DNA of 64,000 nt. Origin: Halothermothrix sp. GTDB lineage: Bacteria; Bacillota; Halanaerobiia; DY22613. Below, piece after piece: positions 12,001 to 19,300 of the stretch. Position 1 is the stretch's first letter. Every line of letters starts with the position of its first letter. The translations under genes were made by a program, and so were the position numbers. The DNA is taken from NCBI GenBank assembly GCA_016841825.1, contig JAENYK010000009.1:62001-126000 (forward strand), read 5' to 3'. The notes under the pieces were generated by a model, which was not told the origin of the DNA, ran no database searches, and worked only from the letters and a program-made list of their open reading frames with translations.

Positions 12001-15000
12001 CTCTGCGATCAACCCCAGATGATCACCAGAGCGAACTCCCCGATCCCGCAGAAGATGTGCCAATTGATTGACTCGGGAATTCAACTCCAGATAGGTCATC
12101 CCTTCTCCACCATAGCTGACTGCAATAGCTTCGGGAGTTCTCTCCACCTGTTCTACAAATAATTGATCTATCGTCTTCACAAAGGGATACTCCGCCTGAG
12201 TAGCGTTAAAATCAAAGAGCATCCACCGCTTCTCTTCCTCTGAGATCAGATCAACAGCCCGTAAGCGTTCATCTCCGACCTGGGCAAACTTCTCTAAAGT
12301 TCGGATATACATCTGCAAAGCGGTGGCGATCTCCTGTTCAGCAAAATAATTAGGTGAATATTTGATCCAGGCCATAGCCGCCTGTAAAGTTTTGGAGAAC
12401 TCCAGATCGAATAGGGTATTAGTCATCTCGTTAGACTCCAGATCCAACTGCTCTTCACTCAAAACAATAGAATCTTTGGTAATCGTACTGGCAATATGAA
12501 AATCAGTAAAGTTAAATACTGTATCGAACAACGGATTCTCTGCACCGGCAGTCTCCCCCATCAGCTGAGCAATATCAGCCAGGAAAATCTCATGGTATTT
12601 AGCCTCAATCAGATATCCGGTCACCATTTTTATCAGGTCTGATTTGGTCAGTTCCTGATCAAAGTTCAGATAGATAGGGATCGTATTTAAGAAGCATCCC
12701 AGAATCTTATCTCCATCCTCTACTACCGGGCGATCATGGGTGACCACTCCTGTTAAAAGGTTCTTCTCGGTAGTGATGATACTCATCACGAATAGATAGG
12801 CACTCAGACAGAGATCCTTCAAAGAGCAGCCGTATACTTTTGTCTGGGTTTCTAATCTGTCCAGAAGCTCCTTGCTTAGATAGTGTTTATGCTTTTTCAT
12901 CTTAAAATAATTATTGATCCTCTTACCGCTGTAGTTAAAGGGTAGTTTACTCCTGGAATAGCCAGCCAATGTCCGTTTCCAGAATTCTCTGGTCTCTGTA
13001 GAAGCCTTTCTGCTCAGACCAATGGCCACATAGTCTTTATAATCAGACTGCAACTGCTCTAGCAGAACCTCCTTACCCTCCACCAGATCACTATAAATAT
13101 TGTGAAATTCTGACATTAAAGAGGCAACACTCCAACCATCGAGGATCGCATGATGGACGGTCATGATCAGCACAGCTCTGACCTCATCCAGTTGATAAAC
13201 CCGCATCCGCCACAGAACATCCGTATTCAGCACAAATTTCTCCAGCAGATCTCTCTCCAGATAATCTCTGATATAGGTCTGCTGAGCTTGCTGATCCAGC
13301 TGTCGAAAGTCTTCGATCTCCAGTGCAGGCGGCATTCCCGGCATAACCACCTGAATCGACTCATAAAACCGCTCTACAGGAAAGATTGTTCTAAAGATAG
13401 CGTGTTTTTCAACAATCATCTCCATGGTCTTCTGTAGCAGCCCAGCATCAAAGCGCTTAAAATCTATCTGGAAAACAAACTGATCATGATAGACTGGCTC
13501 ATCAGGACGTAAAGTCGTGTATAATAACATTCCCTGTTGAATTGGACTCAAAGGGAAGAAATCTACGTAATCATCAGGTAATAGTTCTGCTTCTGATGGA
13601 TCGGCGAGCACCCTCTCCTGCAATTCTTCGACCAGTTTTAAACCTCTTTCCAGATCATTCTCCCCTAATTCATCAGTCTGTTCTGAGATGAAGACAGCCA
13701 ATTCTTTAACCGTCTGATGAGTATAAATATCAGCAATCTGCAGGGAAGTCTCCAATCTCTGATTGATCTGATTGGCCAGGCGGACAGCTTTAATCGAATC
13801 CCCACCGATCTCTGAGAATTCATCATTCAGACCAACCTGCTCCAATTCCAGAACAGCAGCCCAGACCTCTGCCAGCCGACTCTCTAATTCTGTGGTCGGA
13901 GCAGCATATTCCCGCTTCTGGGCCAGACTGCTCAATGGATCGGGCAGAGATTTGTAGTTCACCTTTCCATTAGAAGTTAAGGGCATCCTCTCTAATGGAA
14001 CAAAGTATGCCGGCAGCATATAATCTGGAAGATCTGCTGCCAGAAATTCCTTCAATGCTGTAAGTGAAAAGACTTCAGCTGTGACAAAATAAGCACATAA
14101 ACTCTTATCTCCACCAACATCTTCCCGAACTATGACAACCGCTTCTGTGATTCCGGGAAACTTAAGCAGCCGACTCTCGATCTCCCCTAATTCAATCCGA
14201 AAGCCTCTGATCTTAACCTGTTTGTCGATCCGCCCCAGATACTCCATCTCCCCATTGGGCAAGAGTTTTGCCAGATCACCTGAGCGATACAGTCGCTCAC
14301 CTGTATGATATGGATTTTCGATGAATTTGAGGCGGGTTAACTCCGGACGATTGAGATAACCCCGCCCGACTCCCTCTCCGGCAACACACAACTCTCCCGG
14401 CACTCCCCGGGGAAGTAGTTTCAAATCCTGATCGAGAATATAGGTCTTCAATGTCGGAATCGGCGTCCCGATGTTGCTAATGTTCCCTGTAATCTCAGCA
14501 GCAGTAATCTCTTTAAAGGTAACATGAACCGTCGTCTCTGTGATTCCAAACATATTAATCAATCTGGTCTCTGGATATCGTTCTTTCCAGGCTTTGAGCA
14601 TTATTGGTTTTAGAGCCTCTCCCCCAAAGATCACATACTTAAGCTGTAGATCGCTACTCTCAGCCTTTAACTCTTCATGAATGAGGTTAGCAAAAGCAGT
14701 CGGAGTCTGGTTCAAAACCGTGACCTGTTCTGCCCGTAATACATGGAGATAACTTAAAGGATTCTGGGCAACGGCCTTTGAAATGATCACCAGCTTTCCT
14801 CCATAAAGCAATGCCCCATACATCTCCCAGACCGAGAAGTCAAAACAGTATGAATGGAACAGAGTCCAGACATCCTCAGAGGTAAAGTCAAATTGAATCC
14901 GTTCATTAACCAACAGCCTGACAAGATTACGATGTTCGATCAGACAACCCTTGGGACGTCCGGTTGAACCCGACGTATAGATGATATAAGCCAGATTATC

Positions 15001-16224
15001 GGGTGTATTCAGGACTGGTAGGTTCCCCTCATCACCGATGTACAATTCGGGAGTAATCTCTACCAACTGACCGGAAAATTCTACTCCAGTCACCAATCCT
15101 GAACGGGAGATGAGAAACTGAGTACCACTGTCTGCCAGCATATAACTAATCCGCTCTTCAGGATAGTCCGGGTCAATGGGTAAATAGGCTCCACCTGCTT
15201 TTAGAACAGCCAGAATGCTGATAACCATCTCTGGAGAACGTTCTAACAGTAGAGCAACAATTGTCTCTGGCCCGACTCCCAATTCCCGTAATCTCCAGGC
15301 TAACTGATTGGCCCGTATGTTGAGTTGATCATAGGTCAACTCCTGTTCTTCAAAAACTACTGCCGCCCGGGTTCCCTCTTTGATCACCTGTCTCTCAAAT
15401 AACTGCTGAATCGTCAACTCCCGGGGATAGCTGGCATCAGTCTGGTTAAAACTATGTAATAACTCCTTCCTCTCCCCGGCTGAAAGAAGCTCTATCTCCG
15501 TTAACTGAAGATTGGGATCTGCGGTGACTGCTGCAAAAAAACGAATCAGCTGCCCAAAGAAACTCTCGATAGTCTGACTTCTAAAGAGAGTAGGATCGTA
15601 TTCCCAATCTGTAAGAATGGCACTATCCGTTACCCTAAAAACACAGAGTAGAGGTGGAACTACATCTTTAATACACTCCCGATCATGCAAATTCTCCATC
15701 ATCACCAGCAGATCAGACAAAGGAAAACCAGAACTGCTCTGCTCTATCTCCAACAACTCTAACAGCTTAAAGAAGGGGAAACTGGCATTCTCATTAGCCT
15801 GAATAACCGTTTTTCGAACCTTGAGTAAAAATTCTTTAAAACTCTGTCGGGCATCCACATCTATCTTTAGTGTCAGAAGTTGATTGACATAGCTGGCCTG
15901 ATCTTTCTGTCTCGGAACAGGGGTGCCGATAATGACCTGGTCACTTCGGGTATACTTGTAGGTCAGATAAGCCAACCCTGCTACTATGAATAGATAAACT
16001 CCTTCCGCAGAGGCTTTACTCATCTTGATAATTACCGCTGCCAGGTGGTCTGGGAAGATCAGTTTTATCTTCTGATGCTGAGCCTGATCCTTTCCCGATC
16101 GGGGATAATCTGTTGGAAAATTGCAGGTAAGCAGATCAGCAGATAGCTGATTTAACCAGTACTCCTTCTCCCGATCGAACTTACCACTGGCCACAGCAAT
16201 ATTTAATGAATGCTTGTCCATCAT
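1..16224 (-). CDS. NRPS-6: giant five-module nonribosomal peptide synthetase with an E1/ThiF-like domain inside an A domain (3' end outside window)
   Basis: The frame is open from an ATG at 16224 to base 1 (5408 codons, no stop), so the C-terminus is missing. Order by approximate residue: half-C 1-265; A1 270-758 (pocket DFWNIGMVHK, Thr); T1 808 (GGDS); divergent C* 889-1328; A2 1349-1840 (DLYDFSLVWK, Cys-like); T2 1889; C 1942-2405; A3 2409-3221 interrupted by a ThiF-like domain 2455-2750 (pocket DAMHVGGVTK, unassigned); T3 3269; C 3323-3758; A4 3765-4248 (DILQLGLVWK, Gly-like); T4 4306; C 4365-4792 with HHxxxDA; A5 4798-5292 (Thr code); T5 5345; start of another C at the edge. Motifs seen include YTSGSTG-type A3 loops, GG(H/D/N)SLKA carrier sites and HHIIADG condensation sites. 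It is last in the visible operon, 85 nt after NRPS-5. A second ATG at 16221 is equally possible; the ribosome binding site is 6 or 9 nt away. Domain calls are firm; substrates are read by eye. Confidence 0.95.
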   Translation of the reverse strand, partial: MMDKHSLNIAVASGKFDREKEYWLNQLSADLLTCNFPTDYPRSGKDQAQHQKIKLIFPDHLAAVIIKMSKASAEGVYLFIVAGLAYLTYKYTRSDQVIIGTPVPRQKDQASYVNQLLTLKIDVDARQSFKEFLLKVRKTVIQANENASFPFFKLLELLEIEQSSSGFPLSDLLVMMENLHDRECIKDVVPPLLCVFRVTDSAILTDWEYDPTLFRSQTIESFFGQLIRFFAAVTADPNLQLTEIELLSAGERKELLHSFNQTDASYPRELTIQQLFERQVIKEGTRAAVVFEEQELTYDQLNIRANQLAWRLRELGVGPETIVALLLERSPEMVISILAVLKAGGAYLPIDPDYPEERISYMLADSGTQFLISRSGLVTGVEFSGQLVEITPELYIGDEGNLPVLNTPDNLAYIIYTSGSTGRPKGCLIEHRNLVRLLVNERIQFDFTSEDVWTLFHSYCFDFSVWEMYGALLYGGKLVIISKAVAQNPLSYLHVLRAEQVTVLNQTPTAFANLIHEELKAESSDLQLKYVIFGGEALKPIMLKAWKERYPETRLINMFGITETTVHVTFKEITAAEITGNISNIGTPIPTLKTYILDQDLKLLPRGVPGELCVAGEGVGRGYLNRPELTRLKFIENPYHTGERLYRSGDLAKLLPNGEMEYLGRIDKQVKIRGFRIELGEIESRLLKFPGITEAVVIVREDVGGDKSLCAYFVTAEVFSLTALKEFLAADLPDYMLPAYFVPLERMPLTSNGKVNYKSLPDPLSSLAQKREYAAPTTELESRLAEVWAAVLELEQVGLNDEFSEIGGDSIKAVRLANQINQRLETSLQIADIYTHQTVKELAVFISEQTDELGENDLERGLKLVEELQERVLADPSEAELLPDDYVDFFPLSPIQQGMLLYTTLRPDEPVYHDQFVFQIDFKRFDAGLLQKTMEMIVEKHAIFRTIFPVERFYESIQVVMPGMPPALEIEDFRQLDQQAQQTYIRDYLERDLLEKFVLNTDVLWRMRVYQLDEVRAVLIMTVHHAILDGWSVASLMSEFHNIYSDLVEGKEVLLEQLQSDYKDYVAIGLSRKASTETREFWKRTLAGYSRSKLPFNYSGKRINNYFKMKKHKHYLSKELLDRLETQTKVYGCSLKDLCLSAYLFVMSIITTEKNLLTGVVTHDRPVVEDGDKILGCFLNTIPIYLNFDQELTKSDLIKMVTGYLIEAKYHEIFLADIAQLMGETAGAENPLFDTVFNFTDFHIASTITKDSIVLSEEQLDLESNEMTNTLFDLEFSKTLQAAMAWIKYSPNYFAEQEIATALQMYIRTLEKFAQVGDERLRAVDLISEEEKRWMLFDFNATQAEYPFVKTIDQLFVEQVERTPEAIAVSYGGEGMTYLELNSRVNQLAHLLRDRGVRSGDHLGLIAERGFLQIIGLLGILKSGAVYLPIDPEYPTARKRYILENSAAKGVLVDAADVTDFPQMILMEEEILAHYSTENPVLVKDSTALAYVIYTSGSTGEPKGVMIAHHSAVNLINWVNTEYQIGSNDRLLFITSVCFDLSVYDIFGTLAAGASIVLADKHQVQNPEELYRLMVEEQVTFWDSVPTTMNHLVNLLEELNVTSQQTDLRLVFLSGDWIPVQLPERLHQFFPRAQVISLGGATEGTVWSIYHPIEEVSEFQTSIPYGRPLNNNYFYVLDENLEILPRGVAGELCIGGIGVALGYINNPGKTARSFVVNKFLSGAERLYRTGDLGRFLADGNLEFLGRRDHQVKIRGFRVELGEIEHHLMRHPEIKETAVVARDAVDGRFLCAYIVSERELSVSEMRSYLNRSLPDYMIPSYFVPLSALPLTTNGKIDYRALPEVNVVSTDRTYIPPRNQREAELAVIWSEILGIEQIGVDQDFFELGGHSLKAVKIVSKIRKTFGVEISLRAIFETSTIAELAELISRAEGASLSEIQRLPVQDYYELSPAQRRLWILDQLEEESIAYNLAQVYPFELTVELETFERVCQQIIERHSSLRTTFVAIDGEPKQRIDREAIFVYQLIDLQELADPEQTARKEINEQITTPFDLGEGPLYRVVFIRLAKTYSLILLVMHHIIADGWSLDIFQQEFLQLYTAELSGQKVRLPELPVEYVDYAAWQNQLLTGELLAKHRNYWHQYLQGELIPLQLPFDYPYNSRRNNLAGSSYQLIISKKVQSDLHQLAYRQQASMFMILLAAFNLLLTKLTNQQDILIGVPMAGREVDAVKELIGFFLNTVVFRHQVNLQESFNRLIVQVRENTLKNLEYQSYPYELLLDELGIESNTHQPTITSVFFNMLNFEHSGQGQLTELAERHQEIGNVMKYDLGLYVCEYENGIFIECDYRIDLFKRSTIEYIMEEFAGLLEQISLNPNLKLREYALFDKTRLIDSVRQIRPMNSFREFPKVAGQTVVKRFEEQVELYAERVAVKTNSGELTYRELNHLANGVAVQLLEQTDPRYRLSQQELIRYSRQMLIEGWGIAEQEKLKKTTVFVAGAGGSASPLITQLALLGIGKIIICDPDQVELSNLNRQFLHDESRIGMNKAYSAKLTVERINPGVEVAALSERITRENVAELVGEAAIIFDNVDQLEAKFVLSEYAVFKGIAQIISSMIDLNAYAAIFHTPYTPCFHCLYDRGKLQELAEIRRLRQGEQSANPVSSPALFLATGFVCNEAIKILLGIDQPAYNKYFLFNQRTASDLVHSDGYLAITYPFSQHFRAICKEQGFDWDEGWRGKFLEELDIWPDPDCPVCSQRVRPELTEASLEAAAVFQSELTEETVALLFGHGAEMIVGILAALKTGKIYVPLDPEYPVERLLFMLEDAGCSVLMTDDQNLALAKKLVKQGQGYLKLLNISSISLNPERVYPDLNLKIPPDQPAYILYTSGSTGQPKGVYQSQRNLLHFIRTYTNSLQISETDRLTLLSTYSFDAAIMDIFGALLNGAALYPYSIKENGHLQGLVQLLQDEAITIYHSIPTVYRYLIDSLTDETFSALRLIVLGGEAVWRQDVEAFKRFFSIEAILINGLGPTESTVTMQYLIDQETECTRAAVPVGKPVSETEVKLVDEDGNEVGVYGIGELVFQSSYLALGYWNRPELTKQVFKETGELRYYHSGDLGRLLADGNIEFIGRKDLQTKLRGYRIELREIETILEKHPEVHTGLAHLVDRADGEKELAVYYLPHKGAEIDEAELRGGLQAWLPDYMLPTYIVQLTEIPRTVSGKVDYRALPGADSREESSRVYTAPRSQLEIGLIRILQEVLGLEKIGIRDNFFELGGHSLKAVAFISRVFREMNLQIPLKQIFINPTIEELAEYAQGIIKSVYESIPVSPIRELYPASAAQRRLFIVSQLGTEQISYNLPAAFLISGELKRERLEEAFIGLIQRHETLRTSFELVDGELMQRVHQRVEFQLQTLQVFDKGMLAQVMDDFIQPFDLKTAPLFRVGLVEVGEEYLLMVDLHHIIADGTSQGILMQEFIRLYQGEELPPLRIQYKDVAVWQEEFMNSTLMQRQERYWLEVFSGELPLLDLPTDYPRPPIMSHRGERYSFKLSRELSAQLDQLVQKTGITLYMALLAAYNILLTKYTHQEDIIVGSPIAGRPHADLEPLIGMFVNTIALRNHPQSSSSVSQFLAEVREQALNGYEYQDYPFDMLVEKLDLRRDMSRNPLFDTMFVLQNIDGESINSELDFRAYQFAQRTTRFDLYLTAVEAGENLFFNLDYSTALFKAETTHRLANHLENIIAQMVRDPEILIGQIEILTPEERHCLLQEWNQTQVSYPEELSLSELFGRQVRARGQQTALVYADQSLSYQELNKKADQLARHLLKIGVQPEEIVGLMPERSLEMVVGMLGILKAGAAYLPIDPEGPIERLEYVLADSGVQVVLTQNRLIDQISTGQRVLAIDLTNDQLYRGETGNLVETQNGEQLAYVIYTSGSTGQPKGVMIEQRAVHNFIVGMTDLINFDPEQSIVSLTTISFDIFVLETLLPLISGLTVVIATPQEQLLPTAFNSLLMKHQIDIVQTTPSRMKVLISASNQLSALQTVKQILLGGEPLPESLLRELQALTTAQIYNLYGPTETTVWSTLEKLSGEGEISIGRPIANTQIYIVNPQQQLTPINVSGELWIGGAGLARGYLNHPELTTEQFIPNPFNSAGRVYRTGDLVRWRLDGKIEFLGRRDTQVKIRGYRIECGEIEARLLSHPAIQEAAVIDRADEAGDKYLSAFVVIRKDLNQELTLTELRSHLARTLPDYMIPSYFISLEALPLTVHGKLDYQGLPAIDTNLLIDRTVTAPRNPLEEKLAAIWTEVLGMTGIGINDSFFELGGHSLKATQILMKVYQQLQLEIPLGEIFYNPTIAQLAAYLQNLEQSYQKIERIAEQEAYPLSSAQKRLFMLNQLKGDDTRYNIPTVLKIEGELDVEQFRQAYQTLVQRHEILRTTFGFKNGEPVQIIHPVETGWLEYAVLSEAEIQCKLTEFVQPFDLQQGPLIRMGLYRVVDLHYLIVDLHHIITDAASNRILIEDFVRIYAGRDLAELKIQYRDFAVWQNQLLNSAKIEEQKQYWVEKFTGEIPLLELPTDYPRQRSLSLVGDRFYFDLDAELTGGLKQLAAEQQVTLYMSLLAIYNVTLAKYTGQEDIVVGSPIAGRSHPDLSRMIGMFANTLALRNRPIGSLTFVEFLQAVKENVLHAFENQDYQFELLVDSLDLPRDLTRNPLFETMLVLQDGAQGVKLSESGLQISPYLLANRTAKFDLTLQAMEVAEEISLGFEYRTDLFKPETIRRLAVHFTNIVREVVQDVDLRLAEIEMISPMEREFLLKGLIGEPVNYPTTATVNQLFKIQMEQNPDGIALVLNDEQLTYAELNQRSKQLAWLLRKKGVRPNQIVGLLTERSLEMVIGIIAVVKAGGAYLPIDPEYPRERIEYMLTDSKTGLLVSDEFRELNFPGEWIVLTDLAVAEKCGELPELNQPTDLLYIIYTSGTTGRPKGVMIEQRNLVRLFFNDQFQFDFSQQDIWTLFHSYCFDFSVWEMYGALLFGGKLIIVPRQIAQSPAEYRQLLVRERVTVLNQTPTAFYNLITEELQFGAGDLALRYVIFGGEALQPGRLKEWAVRYPETRLINMYGITETTVHVTFKELSAEDIQREISNIGRPIPTLTCWILDHNLRLVPGGVAGELCVGGAGLARGYLNRPELTAEKFIQHPYLPGERLYRSGDKVRLLETGELEYLGRIDQQVKIRGFRIEPAEIESQILTHPQIAETAVLVREDAAGQNELAAYLVTVEEISATELRAHLARTLPDYMIPGYFIRLPELPLTASGKLDRSALLTADSLLDSGRDYLPPTTLQEEKLVQIWSQILGVERIGVSDHFFELGGNSLKAVSLIGQVFKQMNVKVPLREIFEHPTVLGLANYIATAQKEVYRGIEPVELRESYPLSSAQ
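7980..8865 (-). other. E1-like (ThiF/MoeB/HesA family) adenylating domain inserted in an A domain of NRPS-6
   Basis: About 300 in-frame residues (roughly 2455-2750 of NRPS-6) carry the E1 signature set. These are RYSRQ at 2465-2469, the ATP loop GAGGSAS at 2492-2498, a DPDQVELSNLNRQFL stretch with arginine finger Arg2527, Lys2540, an acidic pair Asp2581/Asp2584, and two CxxC zinc pairs (CFHC 2625-2628 and CPVC 2744-2747). Family members adenylate a carboxylate, usually the C-terminus of a ubiquitin-like protein, a peptide (MccB) or tRNA t6A (TcdA). The domain sits between adenylation motif A1 (LTYREL, residue 2432) and A2 (LKTGKIYVPLD, residue 2793). That spacing is about 360 residues, against about 46 in the other A domains here. 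The usual downstream transfer cysteine appears absent. The family call is firm; the role in peptide synthesis is unknown. Confidence 0.9.
12235..13565 (-). other. Divergent condensation domain C* after the first Thr module of NRPS-6
   Basis: Residues ~889-1328 open with a PLSPIQQGMLLY motif instead of the SSAQKRLF wording of most C domains here, have VHHAILDGWS as active site, and carry GDKILGCFLNT and NPLFDTVFNFTDFH stretches. The only close partner in the window is the domain at 33410-34730, also placed after a Thr A domain and a GGDS carrier. The opening motif resembles C domains that take D-residues, yet no E domain lies upstream. Either a dual or a modified-residue (for example Thr dehydration) role is possible. 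Class not settled. Confidence 0.7.
15430..16224 (-). other. N-terminal half condensation domain (C-terminal lobe only) of NRPS-6
   Basis: The first ~265 residues match only the second half of a condensation domain: EYWLNQL, an IIGTPV stretch, the FKEFLLKV region and an NL/Tyr-Asp-Pro-x-Leu-Phe tail before the A domain. No SxAQ opening motif and no HHxxxDG site precede them. The preceding protein, NRPS-5, already ends in a complete C domain, so this half is surplus to catalysis. NRPS-4 starts the same way. It may act as a docking or structural lobe. The alternative is a decayed C domain, but retention in two proteins argues against simple decay. Confidence 0.75.
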
Positions 16225-16230
16225 CTCGAT

Positions 16231-16236
16231 CTCCTT
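16231..16236 (-). promoter_or_regulatory. Ribosome binding site of NRPS-6
   Basis: On the minus strand AAGGAG is followed after 6 nt by an ATG (16224) and after 9 nt by a second, adjacent ATG (16221). Both spacings work, so the two starts cannot be separated by sequence alone; the upstream one is used here. Confidence 0.7.
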
Positions 16237-16267
16237 TCTGTTTGCCTTAAGGTATGTTTGAAAGCTG

Positions 16268-16301
16268 TGCAGAGACCCAGAGCTATTTCGGGGACTCTGC
16301 A
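16268..16301 (-). other. Intergenic stem-loop between NRPS-5 and NRPS-6
   Basis: TGCAGAG at 16268-16274 pairs with CTCTGCA at 16295-16301. After one mismatch a second short stem, CCC 16276-16278 with GGG 16291-16293, extends it. It lies in the only gap longer than 15 nt inside the big operon (85 nt). No run of U follows on the minus strand, so it is not a standard terminator. It could mark an RNA processing or stability site. Confidence 0.45.
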
Positions 16302-16309
16302 GCCTCTTT

Positions 16310-19300
16310 TTAAAAATCGAAATCCACTGCACCAAGTCTGGTATTCTCTAACTTCTGAACATTGGTTCTCAATTCAATCTCACTAAGCTTGCACTGTCTC
16401 TGGTCTACTATTACCCGGAGTATCTGCAGATAATCTGCTGCCAGCTGTTCAATAGTAGCCCGTTTGAACAGGCGAGTTCGATATTCGAAATTAAAATAGA
16501 TACCAGCTGATGTCTCGACAGCATTTAGTGTTAGGTCAAATTTAGCCAGCTTATTCTCAAATTCAATCGAAGTAAAGGTCAGATTGTTCTTACTCACCTG
16601 TGGGTTATCAATATTCTGTAGAACTAAGACAACATCAAAGAGTGGATTGCGACTGAGATTCCAACGTAATCCCAGTCTTTCAATTAATTTTTCAAATTGA
16701 TACTCTTGATTCTCAAAAGCCTGTAAAGAGTTCTCTTTCACTTCATCGATAAATTCTGCAACCGTCTTCCATCCCCGGGGTGCATTCCGCATAGCCAGGG
16801 TGTTGACAAAGATACCAATGATCTCTTCTAGCTCTGGACGCGGTCTGCCGACAATAGGTGAACCAACCACCACATCTTCCTGACCGGAGTATTTAGCCAA
16901 TAAAATATTCAAAGCAGTGAGCAGAATAATATATAAGGTCGCCCCCTGTTCTTTAGCCAGTTGAAGAATCTGATCTTTCAATTCCCGATTGGTCTGGAAA
17001 CGATAATCTGCTCCTTCAAAGCTCATTAATTCAGGACGCGGAAAATCGATCAACTGATCAGCCTTTGGCACAGGGTCAGCAAAACGCGTCAACCAATACT
17101 CCTCCTGTTCAACAGCTCTTTTAGAAGCCAGAAACTGATTTTGCCAGACCGCAAAGTCCCGATACTCAAGGCTCAGTTCAGGTAGGGGTTCTTCTGCATA
17201 TAAGCCGATAAAATCCCGGATCAGCACTGCAAGTGATCGACCATCTGAGATAATATGGTGGATATCCCAGAGGAAGAGATACCTCCCCTCCAGTTCTGCC
17301 AGAGCTGCCCTAAAGAGTGGAGCTTGATTTAAGTTAAAGGGTCTAACAAACTGTGCCATCACCTGATCGATAGAGTCGGTGACTGGTTTAATGTCTTCCA
17401 CAACAAAATCGACTGATTCGTCAATCTGCTGAACCGGTTCGCCATTCACTAGCTGAAAGGATGTTCGCAATGCTCCATGCCGTTTGACCAATCTCTGACA
17501 GGTCTCCGAGAGACGTCTGGGATCCAGATTCCCTTCAATCAAAATCGCTCCCGGCATATTGTAAGCGGTCTGCTCACCTTCCAGTTGGTTCAAGATAAAT
17601 AATCGCTGCTGGGCAGAACTGAGAGGGTAATACTCCCGGGTCTCAACAGGAACAATCTCCGAATAGCTCTGCCGCTGAGATTTTTCAATATGACAGGCCA
17701 ACTCTTCAATCGTGGGAGAGCGAAAGATCTCCCGTAAGGCTAGCTCTACTCCCAACTCCCGATAGACCCGTGAGACCACCTGGGTTGCTTTTAGCGATTG
17801 ACCTCCCAGTTCAAAGAAATTATCTCCGACTCCGATGGGTTCAACCCGTAAAATCTCTGACCAGATCGCTGCTAACTTTGCCTGCAGTTCAGTTGTCGGC
17901 CGCCGATATTCCCGCCCCTGCTTAATCTCTACCGCAAGAGTAGTCAAGAGCTGCCGATCGATCTTACCACTTGTAGTTAAGGGCAGACTGGTTAACTGAA
18001 CAAAATAAGCAGGAATCATATAATCTGGCAGCACCCGTGCCAGATAACCCCGCAGTTCACTAATCTCCAGCTCTCTTTCAGCAGCGTAGTAAGCCGCTAA
18101 GGAGATAGTACCTGTCTGATCAGTCTCTGTAGTTACCGCCACCTCTTTGATCAGACCATGATTTAACAGTTGGCTCTCAATCTCTCCCAGTTCAATCCGA
18201 AAACCTCGTACTTTTACCTGCTGATCCTTCCGTCCCCGAAACTCAAGATTACCGTCGGCTAACCATCTGGCCAGGTCTCCGGTTCGATACATTCGTGCTC
18301 CCGGGACAAATGGATCTTCAGCAAAACTCTCTGCGGTCAACTCAGGACGCTGATAATATCCCCGACCAACGCTTTCTCCAGCGATATACAGCTCACCGAC
18401 AACCCCAATCGGCTGTGGTCTGCCCTGTGGATCGAGAACATAGATCCGTGTATTCTCGATGGGCTTGCCGATGGGGGGCAGCTCCGGAATCGCTCCCCGG
18501 AAGTCAGCTGTCCAGCTTGTCACCACATGGGTCTCAGATGGGCCATAGTGATTGTGTAGATAGACCTGATTTTCCTGTAAATATCTTCTAAAGGCGTCAT
18601 TGACGATTACCTGCTCCCCGGCAGTCACGATATGCTTTACATTCCCGGGAAAGCTGCGTAGATACTCAGTATCGGTAAAGATGAATTTCAGAATTGCCAT
18701 TGGTAAAAAAAGAGTCGTTATCTCCTCGGTTTCAATCAACGAAAACAGTGCCGGCAGATTATCCCTGATCTCCTGAGAGATCAGATAGAGCTGACCGCCA
18801 GTTAGTAAAGTTGAGAAGATCTCCTGAGCAGAGACATCAAAGCTGATGGTTGTAAATTGGAGCACCCGGGAGAAATCAATATTCGTCTGCCGAAACTGAA
18901 AGTTCAGCAGATTTACCAGATTCCGATGTTCGACCATCACGCTCTTCGGTCTGCCTGTAGAACCAGAGGTAGAGATCAGATAGAGTAAGTCATCACAAGT
19001 ATTGCTCTCAGAAGGATTAGATACCACTTCTCCTCTGATCTCATCCGCCTGAAGATCGGTCAACAGCAGTTCTACCGATAGTTCTGTCCAGTCAGTACTA
19101 TTGAGCTTGACTACTTCCTCGTTGGTTAACAGGAGTCCAACCCCCGAATCCTCCAGCATCAGTTTGATTCGGTTTATCGGTAGTTCCGGATCGATGGGTA
19201 AGTAAGCACCACCCGCCTTTAGAACAGCCAAAATATGAATAATCAGCTCTGGTGAACGTCTGAGCATAATGCCAGCTATCTGTCCGACACCAAACCCCTG

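Noticed and set aside
16268-16301. Rho-independent terminator after NRPS-5
   Set aside because: The hairpin is not followed by a run of U on the minus strand, and a ribosome binding site and gene follow directly.
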